A DNA stretch of 64,000 nucleotides, taken from assembly GCA_023846275.1 (NCBI GenBank), contig CM043875.1, forward strand, positions 7,948,553-8,012,552, read 5' to 3'. This DNA is from Vanilla planifolia (taxonomy: Eukaryota; Streptophyta; Magnoliopsida; Asparagales; Orchidaceae). How positions within the stretch are numbered: position 1 is the first letter of the stretch; each line of letters begins with the position of its first letter. Both the position numbers and the translations under genes were made by a program. Below, in pieces: positions 51,701-64,000 of the stretch. Under the pieces are notes generated by a model. It was not told where the DNA came from. It saw nothing but the letters and a program-made list of their open reading frames with translations, and searched no databases.

Positions 51701-52884
51701 TCAGATAAATATGCATTGAGAGAACTAATCTTGAGTGATTTGTATAATATGATATTTTTATATTATACAATAGGATCATTTGTTAGTATAAGAGAACGTA
51801 TTATTAAACTATATTAGATAATCAATTCATTTATTAATATTGTATAATATGATCATTATAGATTACATTTGAAATTACTAGTTCGATTGAATTTTGAGAA
51901 ATTTTGATATAGCTATTGGGGGTTATTTAAAGCCATCATAAAGCTTTTTGATGCTTATAAAAGAAGAGTTTAAACATAATGAATAAGCTAATGATGAACT
52001 GCATATCATTTGGAGTAAATTATACATGAACATCATCATACACATCAAGGAGATTGGGAAAAAAGCAAGTTAGAGTTGAAAGTTTCATTCTTTACCATTT
52101 CTTAACATCCAATGCATTGATCTAAGTTGAAAAATGACAAAGGAAAGAAGGGTGAGATTCATTGCCACAAGTGTAATGAATAGGGACATTACTATTCTAA
52201 TTGTCCAAAGTTGGTAGAGAGGAAAAACATGGAAAAGAACAATTTTAAGAAGGTCAAGAAGAAGAAGACCATGATGACTACTTAGAGCAATTAAAAATTA
52301 ACTATAGCATACTCTAGTAGTAAGGAGAGTGGAGAAAAGAATAATTTGATTTGTCTTATAGTTAAGTACAATGCATCCTCAAATGATGAGAAAAGTGGAG
52401 AAGTAATTTGTCATATGGCACTTCATAATAACTCATCCAAAAGTGAAAACAATAAGGTAAGAAAACTCACTTATAATGAATTAGAAAGTAATTTAATTGA
52501 ATTTATGAATGCTTTTAAAGTTCTTTCTAAGAAATATAAAAAGTTGTAAAAGGATCATAATGAATACCTTATATTGTGCAAAGATTTAAATGAAAAGAAT
52601 GTATGGCATTTATATGGCTTGAAAAAGCTAGGATGTCTTAGGTCATTCTTGTGTTTGATGAGTTAAGCCAAAATTATTTAGTATTTTGTTCTAATAAATT
52701 TTTTTTAATGTGAAATAGGTTTAGTTTTGAAGAACATATTATGTATTTTTAAAGATAATAAATTAGTTGTCTTCAAAACATCTTGAAGTGTTCAGCAAGC
52801 TTCAAGGATTGAAGATGTATACATAAACTTTAAAAATATTTTTTTATAAAATCAAATGTTAGCTTATTTATTATTAATCATAAG
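48710..52884 (+). repeat. Array copy 12 (4175 bp)
   Basis: T7, T at the 4087-equivalent, C at the 4262-equivalent, A at the 5339-equivalent, C at the 5683-equivalent, A at the 6333-equivalent. Identical to copies 13 and 14 at all noticed sites. Confidence 0.97.
52121..52663 (+). pseudogene. gag: Broken Copia-like gag fragment (copy 12)
   Basis: Same relic and stops as copy 1; AAG codon state. Longest open piece 52346-52549. Confidence 0.72.
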
Positions 52885-55800
52885 ATACATCTCTTTATTC
52901 ATATCTCTTTCAAATACAACTTAAACATCCAAATTGTTCAAAATTTTTCTTGATTTAGGAGACATATTAGATTTCTCATTTAACTAACCTTGATCACCTC
53001 CTTTAATCACCATAAATTAGTTAATTTTACTTATATATCTTTTCCAAATTTCATGTTAGGTTAATTATTAAATTTTGTTTAAATTAAAAAAATAAAATCT
53101 AACAAAAATAATTCTATTAAAATTTCATAAGTAAAAAAAATAATATCTTAAGCCAAAACTCTGAGCATGTCCTAAGTGCAAAGCACTCAACTCGACCAAG
53201 CCTGAGCAAGCTTAGGAAGCCTCAGGTTAGTAAACTAACTCAAACAAAGTCATAATGGTCCTAAACTTAGTTAGAGTGCAGCCCTAAACCAAAATGGGGT
53301 AAGATCAAAGTATGCAGTGTGTTTGGTTGAACCTATAATCATGTTAAACCTGTATGCATACGAGTGGCCCTCGTGATAAAATACTAAGCACATAAGTGAC
53401 AGCCAACCCCATGTTTCGACTCGACCTATAGTCGTATAAACTTTATTATAAAGTCTAAACATCAATTTATTTGACAATGTGAGACTAAAATCCATTCTAG
53501 CACCAACCCTAAAATAGCAATTTGTGAGTTTTTTTCACTATCCAATCATTAATTGGATGATGGAGCCTTTCATCAGCTTGTAGGCATTCATTCAAGGCTT
53601 GAAATTAGATGATCAATATCTTGACTGATTTAATCAAATGACTTTAATTGATTTCATATTTTTAAATGATCTATCCTTCACTCAGATGACCAAGATATCT
53701 CCATTTTAAATTCTATGATTGAGATTATTTTCATCTTTACCTTTGATGAATTGAATAATTCAGATCTCATCTGACATGATTAGATGGCCCAGATCTAATC
53801 CTCTGTAATCCAACAATCCATAATTTATTTTCATTTATATTCATTGATCTGACGATCTAGATCTTCTCTAATTGAGCTCAATGGCTCTAGTTGATCTTGC
53901 ATAATGGCTATTTTCTTAGCCATTATTTAAGCAATTAAAGATGTTGTTTGGAAGAGATTTTTAAGATATTTGATGAGAGCTTATGAGAGCATTTTTCCTT
54001 GACTTTGCAATGGTTATGATTAAGGTTTTTTTATAAAAACATAACTTTATGAATGAAATTACTAATAAAAGTCAACAAAACTACGAGATCTTAAAAAAAT
54101 ACTATGTGATACTCCTCTAAGGTAAACTCTCCTAGTAATACTTTACGGCTTAGTACTACTAAAAAAATTTCAAATTCTTCTAGATAAGCCTAATTTCTTA
54201 AATATTTCATTCAATTATTCTTTTCATTATTTTGAGTTTATTATCTTTTTTTATTCTCAAACAAGCATAGGAAACATTATATGTTTGTTTAGAATTTTTT
54301 TATTGTATTCATATATTTTGTTTTGGGTTAGGCAAACTAGTATTTGTTAAAACCCAAGTTCAATTTAACCTCATTAAAAAACCAAGTTTGGGTTGAACAG
54401 ATACTAAAGATCCTTCATGTGCTTTCCAATAAGTATAATCCACTTATCACTACCATCAATTTTGAAAATAACCTATTATGGATAAGAAGTATATCAAGGA
54501 TTATTATGTATCAAGAATTTCAACTTAAAAATAAAAAAAGTTTGAACAATAAAATTTTTATCCTTACTCAGTGAAAGAATACCTAATATATATAAAATAT
54601 CATTAAGAAACCAAAATTCAACTAAATGACTAGTCATAATTGATGAAATAATAAAAGAAATATTAAATATAAAATCAAATCATATGTTAGGATCCAAAGG
54701 AAAGAATTCTTAAGCTATACATAAGACTTCTACATTATGAAAAAGAAAAAATGTTATGGAAAACCATATACTAGCTCTTATAAAAGTGAATGATATTCTC
54801 CTTAAAGATATCTCACAAGTCTAAAATTATAGACTCTGTTATAAAACAATAATAGAAATAGTTATAGGTCTAAACTTTCAAGCAAATAAAGAGATTGCTA
54901 ATGAATAATTACTAGAGGATAATAAAACTAATGTTAATACATTTAAAGAACTAGAATTTAGTTATAATAATGAATTATCAAATAAATTGATTAATAATAG
55001 CAAATCAAATAAATATTATAAAGAATTTAATAATAATGAATTAGTAGAGGAAAGAATCATTCCATTAGAAAGTAGTTTAGAGAAATCATGTGATAAAATT
55101 TATTGAATCCTTGGTCCACATTTTATTATTTCGATAACCATAAAATTATTTTATTCTTTATTTCTTTATTTCAAATTATACATCTTAAGATTAATAGGTG
55201 AATCAATTAAAAACTTTGGTCGTGACTCAAAGGATTCATTGGTAGCGTTTGGTGAGAAGGTATCTGTCACCAAACATGAATCTTAAGAAAAAAAAGAGAA
55301 AACTTTTGTGGAGGTTTTTTATTTTGGTTCCAATATGAAAAATTTATAATAATTTACTTGAGACATTTAAATTATAATGAGTCTTTGAATGAGTGTATCA
55401 AATGTTTTTATAAACATTCATCTACTCAACTAGGTAAACTTAAAGATTATATTTTACTTAGGTTTTCTAACATATAAATATGCTTTAATAAAGATTAATA
55501 TATAAGTTTGTATTAACAAGACATCGTCAATACACTTTGAATACAAAATCTTAACCTTGGGTAAGGTAGGTTATATTGTACACTATGTTGTACTCACATA
55601 TGACATGATTAGTTCATTTGTGTATGTATGAATGATGCTAGAATAGTTTAATTGAACTTCGTGTAGAGTTCTACATCATTGTATGAAACGATCCCACTTG
55701 TCATATAATATGATTAGTTTGTATTAACAATCACTCTTGCCTAATCATATAATGAATTAATATAATATGATTATGCATATTGTATACTACAATTATACCA

Positions 55801-57059
55801 AATAAAGAGTGCATATTTGGTGAAGTTGAACTTGAGTGATTATATGTTATGATATTATTATATTAGATAATATAATCAGATAAATATGCATTGAGAGAAC
55901 TAATCTTGAGTGATTTGTATAATATGATATTTTTATATTATACAATAGGATCATTTGTTAGTATAAGAGAACGTATTATTAAACTATATTAGATAATCAA
56001 TTCATTTATTAATATTGTATAATATGATCATTATAGATTACATTTGAAATTACTAGTTCGATTGAATTTTGAGAAATTTTGATATAGCTATTGGGGGTTA
56101 TTTAAAGCCATCATAAAGCTTTTTGATGCTTATAAAAGAAGAGTTTAAACATAATGAATAAGCTAATGATGAACTGCATATCATTTGGAGTAAATTATAC
56201 ATGAACATCATCATACACATCAAGGAGATTGGGAAAAAAGCAAGTTAGAGTTGAAAGTTTCATTCTTTACCATTTCTTAACATCCAATGCATTGATCTAA
56301 GTTGAAAAATGACAAAGGAAAGAAGGGTGAGATTCATTGCCACAAGTGTAATGAATAGGGACATTACTATTCTAATTGTCCAAAGTTGGTAGAGAGGAAA
56401 AACATGGAAAAGAACAATTTTAAGAAGGTCAAGAAGAAGAAGACCATGATGACTACTTAGAGCAATTAAAAATTAACTATAGCATACTCTAGTAGTAAGG
56501 AGAGTGGAGAAAAGAATAATTTGATTTGTCTTATAGTTAAGTACAATGCATCCTCAAATGATGAGAAAAGTGGAGAAGTAATTTGTCATATGGCACTTCA
56601 TAATAACTCATCCAAAAGTGAAAACAATAAGGTAAGAAAACTCACTTATAATGAATTAGAAAGTAATTTAATTGAATTTATGAATGCTTTTAAAGTTCTT
56701 TCTAAGAAATATAAAAAGTTGTAAAAGGATCATAATGAATACCTTATATTGTGCAAAGATTTAAATGAAAAGAATGTATGGCATTTATATGGCTTGAAAA
56801 AGCTAGGATGTCTTAGGTCATTCTTGTGTTTGATGAGTTAAGCCAAAATTATTTAGTATTTTGTTCTAATAAATTTTTTTTAATGTGAAATAGGTTTAGT
56901 TTTGAAGAACATATTATGTATTTTTAAAGATAATAAATTAGTTGTCTTCAAAACATCTTGAAGTGTTCAGCAAGCTTCAAGGATTGAAGATGTATACATA
57001 AACTTTAAAAATATTTTTTTATAAAATCAAATGTTAGCTTATTTATTATTAATCATAAG
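52885..57059 (+). repeat. Array copy 13 (4175 bp)
   Basis: Same states as copy 12 at every noticed site. Confidence 0.97.
56296..56838 (+). pseudogene. gag: Broken Copia-like gag fragment (copy 13)
   Basis: Same relic and stops as copy 1; AAG codon state. Longest open piece 56521-56724. Confidence 0.72.
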
Positions 57060-60000
57060 ATACATCTCTTTATTCATATCTCTTTCAAATACAACTTAAA
57101 CATCCAAATTGTTCAAAATTTTTCTTGATTTAGGAGACATATTAGATTTCTCATTTAACTAACCTTGATCACCTCCTTTAATCACCATAAATTAGTTAAT
57201 TTTACTTATATATCTTTTCCAAATTTCATGTTAGGTTAATTATTAAATTTTGTTTAAATTAAAAAAATAAAATCTAACAAAAATAATTCTATTAAAATTT
57301 CATAAGTAAAAAAAATAATATCTTAAGCCAAAACTCTGAGCATGTCCTAAGTGCAAAGCACTCAACTCGACCAAGCCTGAGCAAGCTTAGGAAGCCTCAG
57401 GTTAGTAAACTAACTCAAACAAAGTCATAATGGTCCTAAACTTAGTTAGAGTGCAGCCCTAAACCAAAATGGGGTAAGATCAAAGTATGCAGTGTGTTTG
57501 GTTGAACCTATAATCATGTTAAACCTGTATGCATACGAGTGGCCCTCGTGATAAAATACTAAGCACATAAGTGACAGCCAACCCCATGTTTCGACTCGAC
57601 CTATAGTCGTATAAACTTTATTATAAAGTCTAAACATCAATTTATTTGACAATGTGAGACTAAAATCCATTCTAGCACCAACCCTAAAATAGCAATTTGT
57701 GAGTTTTTTTCACTATCCAATCATTAATTGGATGATGGAGCCTTTCATCAGCTTGTAGGCATTCATTCAAGGCTTGAAATTAGATGATCAATATCTTGAC
57801 TGATTTAATCAAATGACTTTAATTGATTTCATATTTTTAAATGATCTATCCTTCACTCAGATGACCAAGATATCTCCATTTTAAATTCTATGATTGAGAT
57901 TATTTTCATCTTTACCTTTGATGAATTGAATAATTCAGATCTCATCTGACATGATTAGATGGCCCAGATCTAATCCTCTGTAATCCAACAATCCATAATT
58001 TATTTTCATTTATATTCATTGATCTGACGATCTAGATCTTCTCTAATTGAGCTCAATGGCTCTAGTTGATCTTGCATAATGGCTATTTTCTTAGCCATTA
58101 TTTAAGCAATTAAAGATGTTGTTTGGAAGAGATTTTTAAGATATTTGATGAGAGCTTATGAGAGCATTTTTCCTTGACTTTGCAATGGTTATGATTAAGG
58201 TTTTTTTATAAAAACATAACTTTATGAATGAAATTACTAATAAAAGTCAACAAAACTACGAGATCTTAAAAAAATACTATGTGATACTCCTCTAAGGTAA
58301 ACTCTCCTAGTAATACTTTACGGCTTAGTACTACTAAAAAAATTTCAAATTCTTCTAGATAAGCCTAATTTCTTAAATATTTCATTCAATTATTCTTTTC
58401 ATTATTTTGAGTTTATTATCTTTTTTTATTCTCAAACAAGCATAGGAAACATTATATGTTTGTTTAGAATTTTTTTATTGTATTCATATATTTTGTTTTG
58501 GGTTAGGCAAACTAGTATTTGTTAAAACCCAAGTTCAATTTAACCTCATTAAAAAACCAAGTTTGGGTTGAACAGATACTAAAGATCCTTCATGTGCTTT
58601 CCAATAAGTATAATCCACTTATCACTACCATCAATTTTGAAAATAACCTATTATGGATAAGAAGTATATCAAGGATTATTATGTATCAAGAATTTCAACT
58701 TAAAAATAAAAAAAGTTTGAACAATAAAATTTTTATCCTTACTCAGTGAAAGAATACCTAATATATATAAAATATCATTAAGAAACCAAAATTCAACTAA
58801 ATGACTAGTCATAATTGATGAAATAATAAAAGAAATATTAAATATAAAATCAAATCATATGTTAGGATCCAAAGGAAAGAATTCTTAAGCTATACATAAG
58901 ACTTCTACATTATGAAAAAGAAAAAATGTTATGGAAAACCATATACTAGCTCTTATAAAAGTGAATGATATTCTCCTTAAAGATATCTCACAAGTCTAAA
59001 ATTATAGACTCTGTTATAAAACAATAATAGAAATAGTTATAGGTCTAAACTTTCAAGCAAATAAAGAGATTGCTAATGAATAATTACTAGAGGATAATAA
59101 AACTAATGTTAATACATTTAAAGAACTAGAATTTAGTTATAATAATGAATTATCAAATAAATTGATTAATAATAGCAAATCAAATAAATATTATAAAGAA
59201 TTTAATAATAATGAATTAGTAGAGGAAAGAATCATTCCATTAGAAAGTAGTTTAGAGAAATCATGTGATAAAATTTATTGAATCCTTGGTCCACATTTTA
59301 TTATTTCGATAACCATAAAATTATTTTATTCTTTATTTCTTTATTTCAAATTATACATCTTAAGATTAATAGGTGAATCAATTAAAAACTTTGGTCGTGA
59401 CTCAAAGGATTCATTGGTAGCGTTTGGTGAGAAGGTATCTGTCACCAAACATGAATCTTAAGAAAAAAAAGAGAAAACTTTTGTGGAGGTTTTTTATTTT
59501 GGTTCCAATATGAAAAATTTATAATAATTTACTTGAGACATTTAAATTATAATGAGTCTTTGAATGAGTGTATCAAATGTTTTTATAAACATTCATCTAC
59601 TCAACTAGGTAAACTTAAAGATTATATTTTACTTAGGTTTTCTAACATATAAATATGCTTTAATAAAGATTAATATATAAGTTTGTATTAACAAGACATC
59701 GTCAATACACTTTGAATACAAAATCTTAACCTTGGGTAAGGTAGGTTATATTGTACACTATGTTGTACTCACATATGACATGATTAGTTCATTTGTGTAT
59801 GTATGAATGATGCTAGAATAGTTTAATTGAACTTCGTGTAGAGTTCTACATCATTGTATGAAACGATCCCACTTGTCATATAATATGATTAGTTTGTATT
59901 AACAATCACTCTTGCCTAATCATATAATGAATTAATATAATATGATTATGCATATTGTATACTACAATTATACCAAATAAAGAGTGCATATTTGGTGAAG

Positions 60001-61234
60001 TTGAACTTGAGTGATTATATGTTATGATATTATTATATTAGATAATATAATCAGATAAATATGCATTGAGAGAACTAATCTTGAGTGATTTGTATAATAT
60101 GATATTTTTATATTATACAATAGGATCATTTGTTAGTATAAGAGAACGTATTATTAAACTATATTAGATAATCAATTCATTTATTAATATTGTATAATAT
60201 GATCATTATAGATTACATTTGAAATTACTAGTTCGATTGAATTTTGAGAAATTTTGATATAGCTATTGGGGGTTATTTAAAGCCATCATAAAGCTTTTTG
60301 ATGCTTATAAAAGAAGAGTTTAAACATAATGAATAAGCTAATGATGAACTGCATATCATTTGGAGTAAATTATACATGAACATCATCATACACATCAAGG
60401 AGATTGGGAAAAAAGCAAGTTAGAGTTGAAAGTTTCATTCTTTACCATTTCTTAACATCCAATGCATTGATCTAAGTTGAAAAATGACAAAGGAAAGAAG
60501 GGTGAGATTCATTGCCACAAGTGTAATGAATAGGGACATTACTATTCTAATTGTCCAAAGTTGGTAGAGAGGAAAAACATGGAAAAGAACAATTTTAAGA
60601 AGGTCAAGAAGAAGAAGACCATGATGACTACTTAGAGCAATTAAAAATTAACTATAGCATACTCTAGTAGTAAGGAGAGTGGAGAAAAGAATAATTTGAT
60701 TTGTCTTATAGTTAAGTACAATGCATCCTCAAATGATGAGAAAAGTGGAGAAGTAATTTGTCATATGGCACTTCATAATAACTCATCCAAAAGTGAAAAC
60801 AATAAGGTAAGAAAACTCACTTATAATGAATTAGAAAGTAATTTAATTGAATTTATGAATGCTTTTAAAGTTCTTTCTAAGAAATATAAAAAGTTGTAAA
60901 AGGATCATAATGAATACCTTATATTGTGCAAAGATTTAAATGAAAAGAATGTATGGCATTTATATGGCTTGAAAAAGCTAGGATGTCTTAGGTCATTCTT
61001 GTGTTTGATGAGTTAAGCCAAAATTATTTAGTATTTTGTTCTAATAAATTTTTTTTAATGTGAAATAGGTTTAGTTTTGAAGAACATATTATGTATTTTT
61101 AAAGATAATAAATTAGTTGTCTTCAAAACATCTTGAAGTGTTCAGCAAGCTTCAAGGATTGAAGATGTATACATAAACTTTAAAAATATTTTTTTATAAA
61201 ATCAAATGTTAGCTTATTTATTATTAATCATAAG
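57060..61234 (+). repeat. Array copy 14 (4175 bp)
   Basis: Same states as copies 12 and 13 at every noticed site. It is the last complete unit in the window. Confidence 0.97.
60471..61013 (+). pseudogene. gag: Broken Copia-like gag fragment (copy 14)
   Basis: Same relic and stops as copy 1; AAG codon state. Longest open piece 60696-60899. Confidence 0.72.
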
Positions 61235-64000
61235 ATACATCTCTTTATTCATATCTCTTTCAAATACAACTTAAACATCCAAATTGTTCAAAATTTTTCT
61301 TGATTTAGGAGACATATTAGATTTCTCATTTAACTAACCTTGATCACCTCCTTTAATCACCATAAATTAGTTAATTTTACTTATATATCTTTTCCAAATT
61401 TCATGTTAGGTTAATTATTAAATTTTGTTTAAATTAAAAAAATAAAATCTAACAAAAATAATTCTATTAAAATTTCATAAGTAAAAAAAATAATATCTTA
61501 AGCCAAAACTCTGAGCATGTCCTAAGTGCAAAGCACTCAACTCGACCAAGCCTGAGCAAGCTTAGGAAGCCTCAGGTTAGTAAACTAACTCAAACAAAGT
61601 CATAATGGTCCTAAACTTAGTTAGAGTGCAGCCCTAAACCAAAATGGGGTAAGATCAAAGTATGCAGTGTGTTTGGTTGAACCTATAATCATGTTAAACC
61701 TGTATGCATACGAGTGGCCCTCGTGATAAAATACTAAGCACATAAGTGACAGCCAACCCCATGTTTCGACTCGACCTATAGTCGTATAAACTTTATTATA
61801 AAGTCTAAACATCAATTTATTTGACAATGTGAGACTAAAATCCATTCTAGCACCAACCCTAAAATAGCAATTTGTGAGTTTTTTTCACTATCCAATCATT
61901 AATTGGATGATGGAGCCTTTCATCAGCTTGTAGGCATTCATTCAAGGCTTGAAATTAGATGATCAATATCTTGACTGATTTAATCAAATGACTTTAATTG
62001 ATTTCATATTTTTAAATGATCTATCCTTCACTCAGATGACCAAGATATCTCCATTTTAAATTCTATGATTGAGATTATTTTCATCTTTACCTTTGATGAA
62101 TTGAATAATTCAGATCTCATCTGACATGATTAGATGGCCCAGATCTAATCCTCTGTAATCCAACAATCCATAATTTATTTTCATTTATATTCATTGATCT
62201 GACGATCTAGATCTTCTCTAATTGAGCTCAATGGCTCTAGTTGATCTTGCATAATGGCTATTTTCTTAGCCATTATTTAAGCAATTAAAGATGTTGTTTG
62301 GAAGAGATTTTTAAGATATTTGATGAGAGCTTATGAGAGCATTTTTCCTTGACTTTGCAATGGTTATGATTAAGGTTTTTTTATAAAAACATAACTTTAT
62401 GAATGAAATTACTAATAAAAGTCAACAAAACTACGAGATCTTAAAAAAATACTATGTGATACTCCTCTAAGGTAAACTCTCCTAGTAATACTTTACGGCT
62501 TAGTACTACTAAAAAAATTTCAAATTCTTCTAGATAAGCCTAATTTCTTAAATATTTCATTCAATTATTCTTTTCATTATTTTGAGTTTATTATCTTTTT
62601 TTATTCTCAAACAAGCATAGGAAACATTATATGTTTGTTTAGAATTTTTTTATTGTATTCATATATTTTGTTTTGGGTTAGGCAAACTAGTATTTGTTAA
62701 AACCCAAGTTCAATTTAACCTCATTAAAAAACCAAGTTTGGGTTGAACAGATACTAAAGATCCTTCATGTGCTTTCCAATAAGTATAATCCACTTATCAC
62801 TACCATCAATTTTGAAAATAACCTATTATGGATAAGAAGTATATCAAGGATTATTATGTATCAAGAATTTCAACTTAAAAATAAAAAAAGTTTGAACAAT
62901 AAAATTTTTATCCTTACTCAGTGAAAGAATACCTAATATATATAAAATATCATTAAGAAACCAAAATTCAACTAAATGACTAGTCATAATTGATGAAATA
63001 ATAAAAGAAATATTAAATATAAAATCAAATCATATGTTAGGATCCAAAGGAAAGAATTCTTAAGCTATACATAAGACTTCTACATTATGAAAAAGAAAAA
63101 ATGTTATGGAAAACCATATACTAGCTCTTATAAAAGTGAATGATATTCTCCTTAAAGATATCTCACAAGTCTAAAATTATAGACTCTGTTATAAAACAAT
63201 AATAGAAATAGTTATAGGTCTAAACTTTCAAGCAAATAAAGAGATTGCTAATGAATAATTACTAGAGGATAATAAAACTAATGTTAATACATTTAAAGAA
63301 CTAGAATTTAGTTATAATAATGAATTATCAAATAAATTGATTAATAATAGCAAATCAAATAAATATTATAAAGAATTTAATAATAATGAATTAGTAGAGG
63401 AAAGAATCATTCCATTAGAAAGTAGTTTAGAGAAATCATGTGATAAAATTTATTGAATCCTTGGTCCACATTTTATTATTTCGATAACCATAAAATTATT
63501 TTATTCTTTATTTCTTTATTTCAAATTATACATCTTAAGATTAATAGGTGAATCAATTAAAAACTTTGGTCGTGACTCAAAGGATTCATTGGTAGCGTTT
63601 GGTGAGAAGGTATCTGTCACCAAACATGAATCTTAAGAAAAAAAAGAGAAAACTTTTGTGGAGGTTTTTTATTTTGGTTCCAATATGAAAAATTTATAAT
63701 AATTTACTTGAGACATTTAAATTATAATGAGTCTTTGAATGAGTGTATCAAATGTTTTTATAAACATTCATCTACTCAACTAGGTAAACTTAAAGATTAT
63801 ATTTACTTAGGTTTTCTAACATATAAATATGCTTTAATAAAGATTAATATATAAGTTTGTATTAACAAGACATCGTCAATACACTTTGAATACAAAATCT
63901 TAACCTTGGGTAAGGTAGGTTATATTGTACACTATGTTGTACTCACATATGACATGATTAGTTCATTTGTGTATGTATGAATGATGCTAGAATAGTTTAA
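61235..64000 (+). repeat. Array copy 15, partial (2766 bp), cut by the window end
   Basis: Second-block states up to the cut. It has a private 1-base deletion: the T4 run after GATTATA is T3 at 63802-63804. The window ends before the gag relic, so that part of the unit is not visible. Confidence 0.97.

Larger units (their letters stand above)
2778..64000. repeat. Macrosatellite array of 4175/4176-bp units, 14 full copies plus one partial
   Basis: Every landmark recurs at 4175 or 4176 bp. Unit starts (ATACATCTC) are 2778, 6953, 11129, 15305, 19481, 23657, 27833, 32009, 36185, 40360, 44535, 48710, 52885, 57060 and 61235. All copies are head to tail with no spacer and no intervening insertion. 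Differences I noticed, in copy-1 coordinates, are 3524 T/C, a T7/T8 run at 3919, 4087 A/T, 4262 T/C, 4724 A/G, 5339 A/T, 5632 G/A, 5683 G/C, 6333 C/A and 6766 T/A, plus a 1-base deletion in copy 15. This list was read by eye and may miss a few. The phase is set by the junction with the LTR at 2777 and is otherwise arbitrary. The array runs past the right edge. Confidence 0.98.

Noticed and set aside
2778-64000. Regular repeat spacing as a CRISPR array or phage/plasmid concatemer
   Set aside because: The unit is kilobase-scale, has no alternating short repeat and variable spacer, and carries plant retroelement relics with no bacterial or phage genes.

Overview
The window looks like non-genic, repeat-dominated plant nuclear DNA. 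The plant assignment rests on two retroelement signatures. One is LTR-type sequence whose ends read TGTTATACCCGG and GGGGTGTAACA, resembling plant Ty3/Gypsy chromovirus (Tekay-like) LTRs. The other is a decayed gag zinc knuckle followed by an acidic, coiled-coil-like tail, resembling plant Ty1/Copia gag. I see no intact host gene, tRNA, rRNA or CRISPR array.

Layout. Bases 1-2067 are most of a long LTR on the + strand, cut by the window's left edge. It holds a 58-bp tandem repeat, a 55-bp duplication, and a 3' end at 2067. Bases 2068-2777 are the 5' part of another LTR on the - strand, with a TATA box and upstream 39/40-bp repeats; it begins at 2777. The simplest reading is nesting: the + strand element inserted into the - strand element, which itself inserted into the satellite array.

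Bases 2778-64000 are a single head-to-tail tandem array of a strongly AT-rich 4175/4176-bp unit: 14 complete copies and a 15th cut by the window end, 61,223 bp in all. I noticed only about ten variable sites plus one private 1-base deletion in the whole array, so the copies are nearly identical. The shared variants group copies into blocks (1, 2-8, 9-15) with mosaics between them, which suggests unequal exchange or gene conversion during a very recent expansion.

Within each unit the only recognisable coding relic is a Copia-like gag C-terminal fragment broken by several in-frame stops. The other short open frames are identical in all copies because the copies are young, so their persistence is not evidence of selection. 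Each unit also carries several perfect 9-11 bp stem hairpins and a degenerate AT-rich internal repeat. The array is a candidate recently amplified, retroelement-derived macrosatellite, possibly centromeric or heterochromatic. Its true length and left limit are not visible here.
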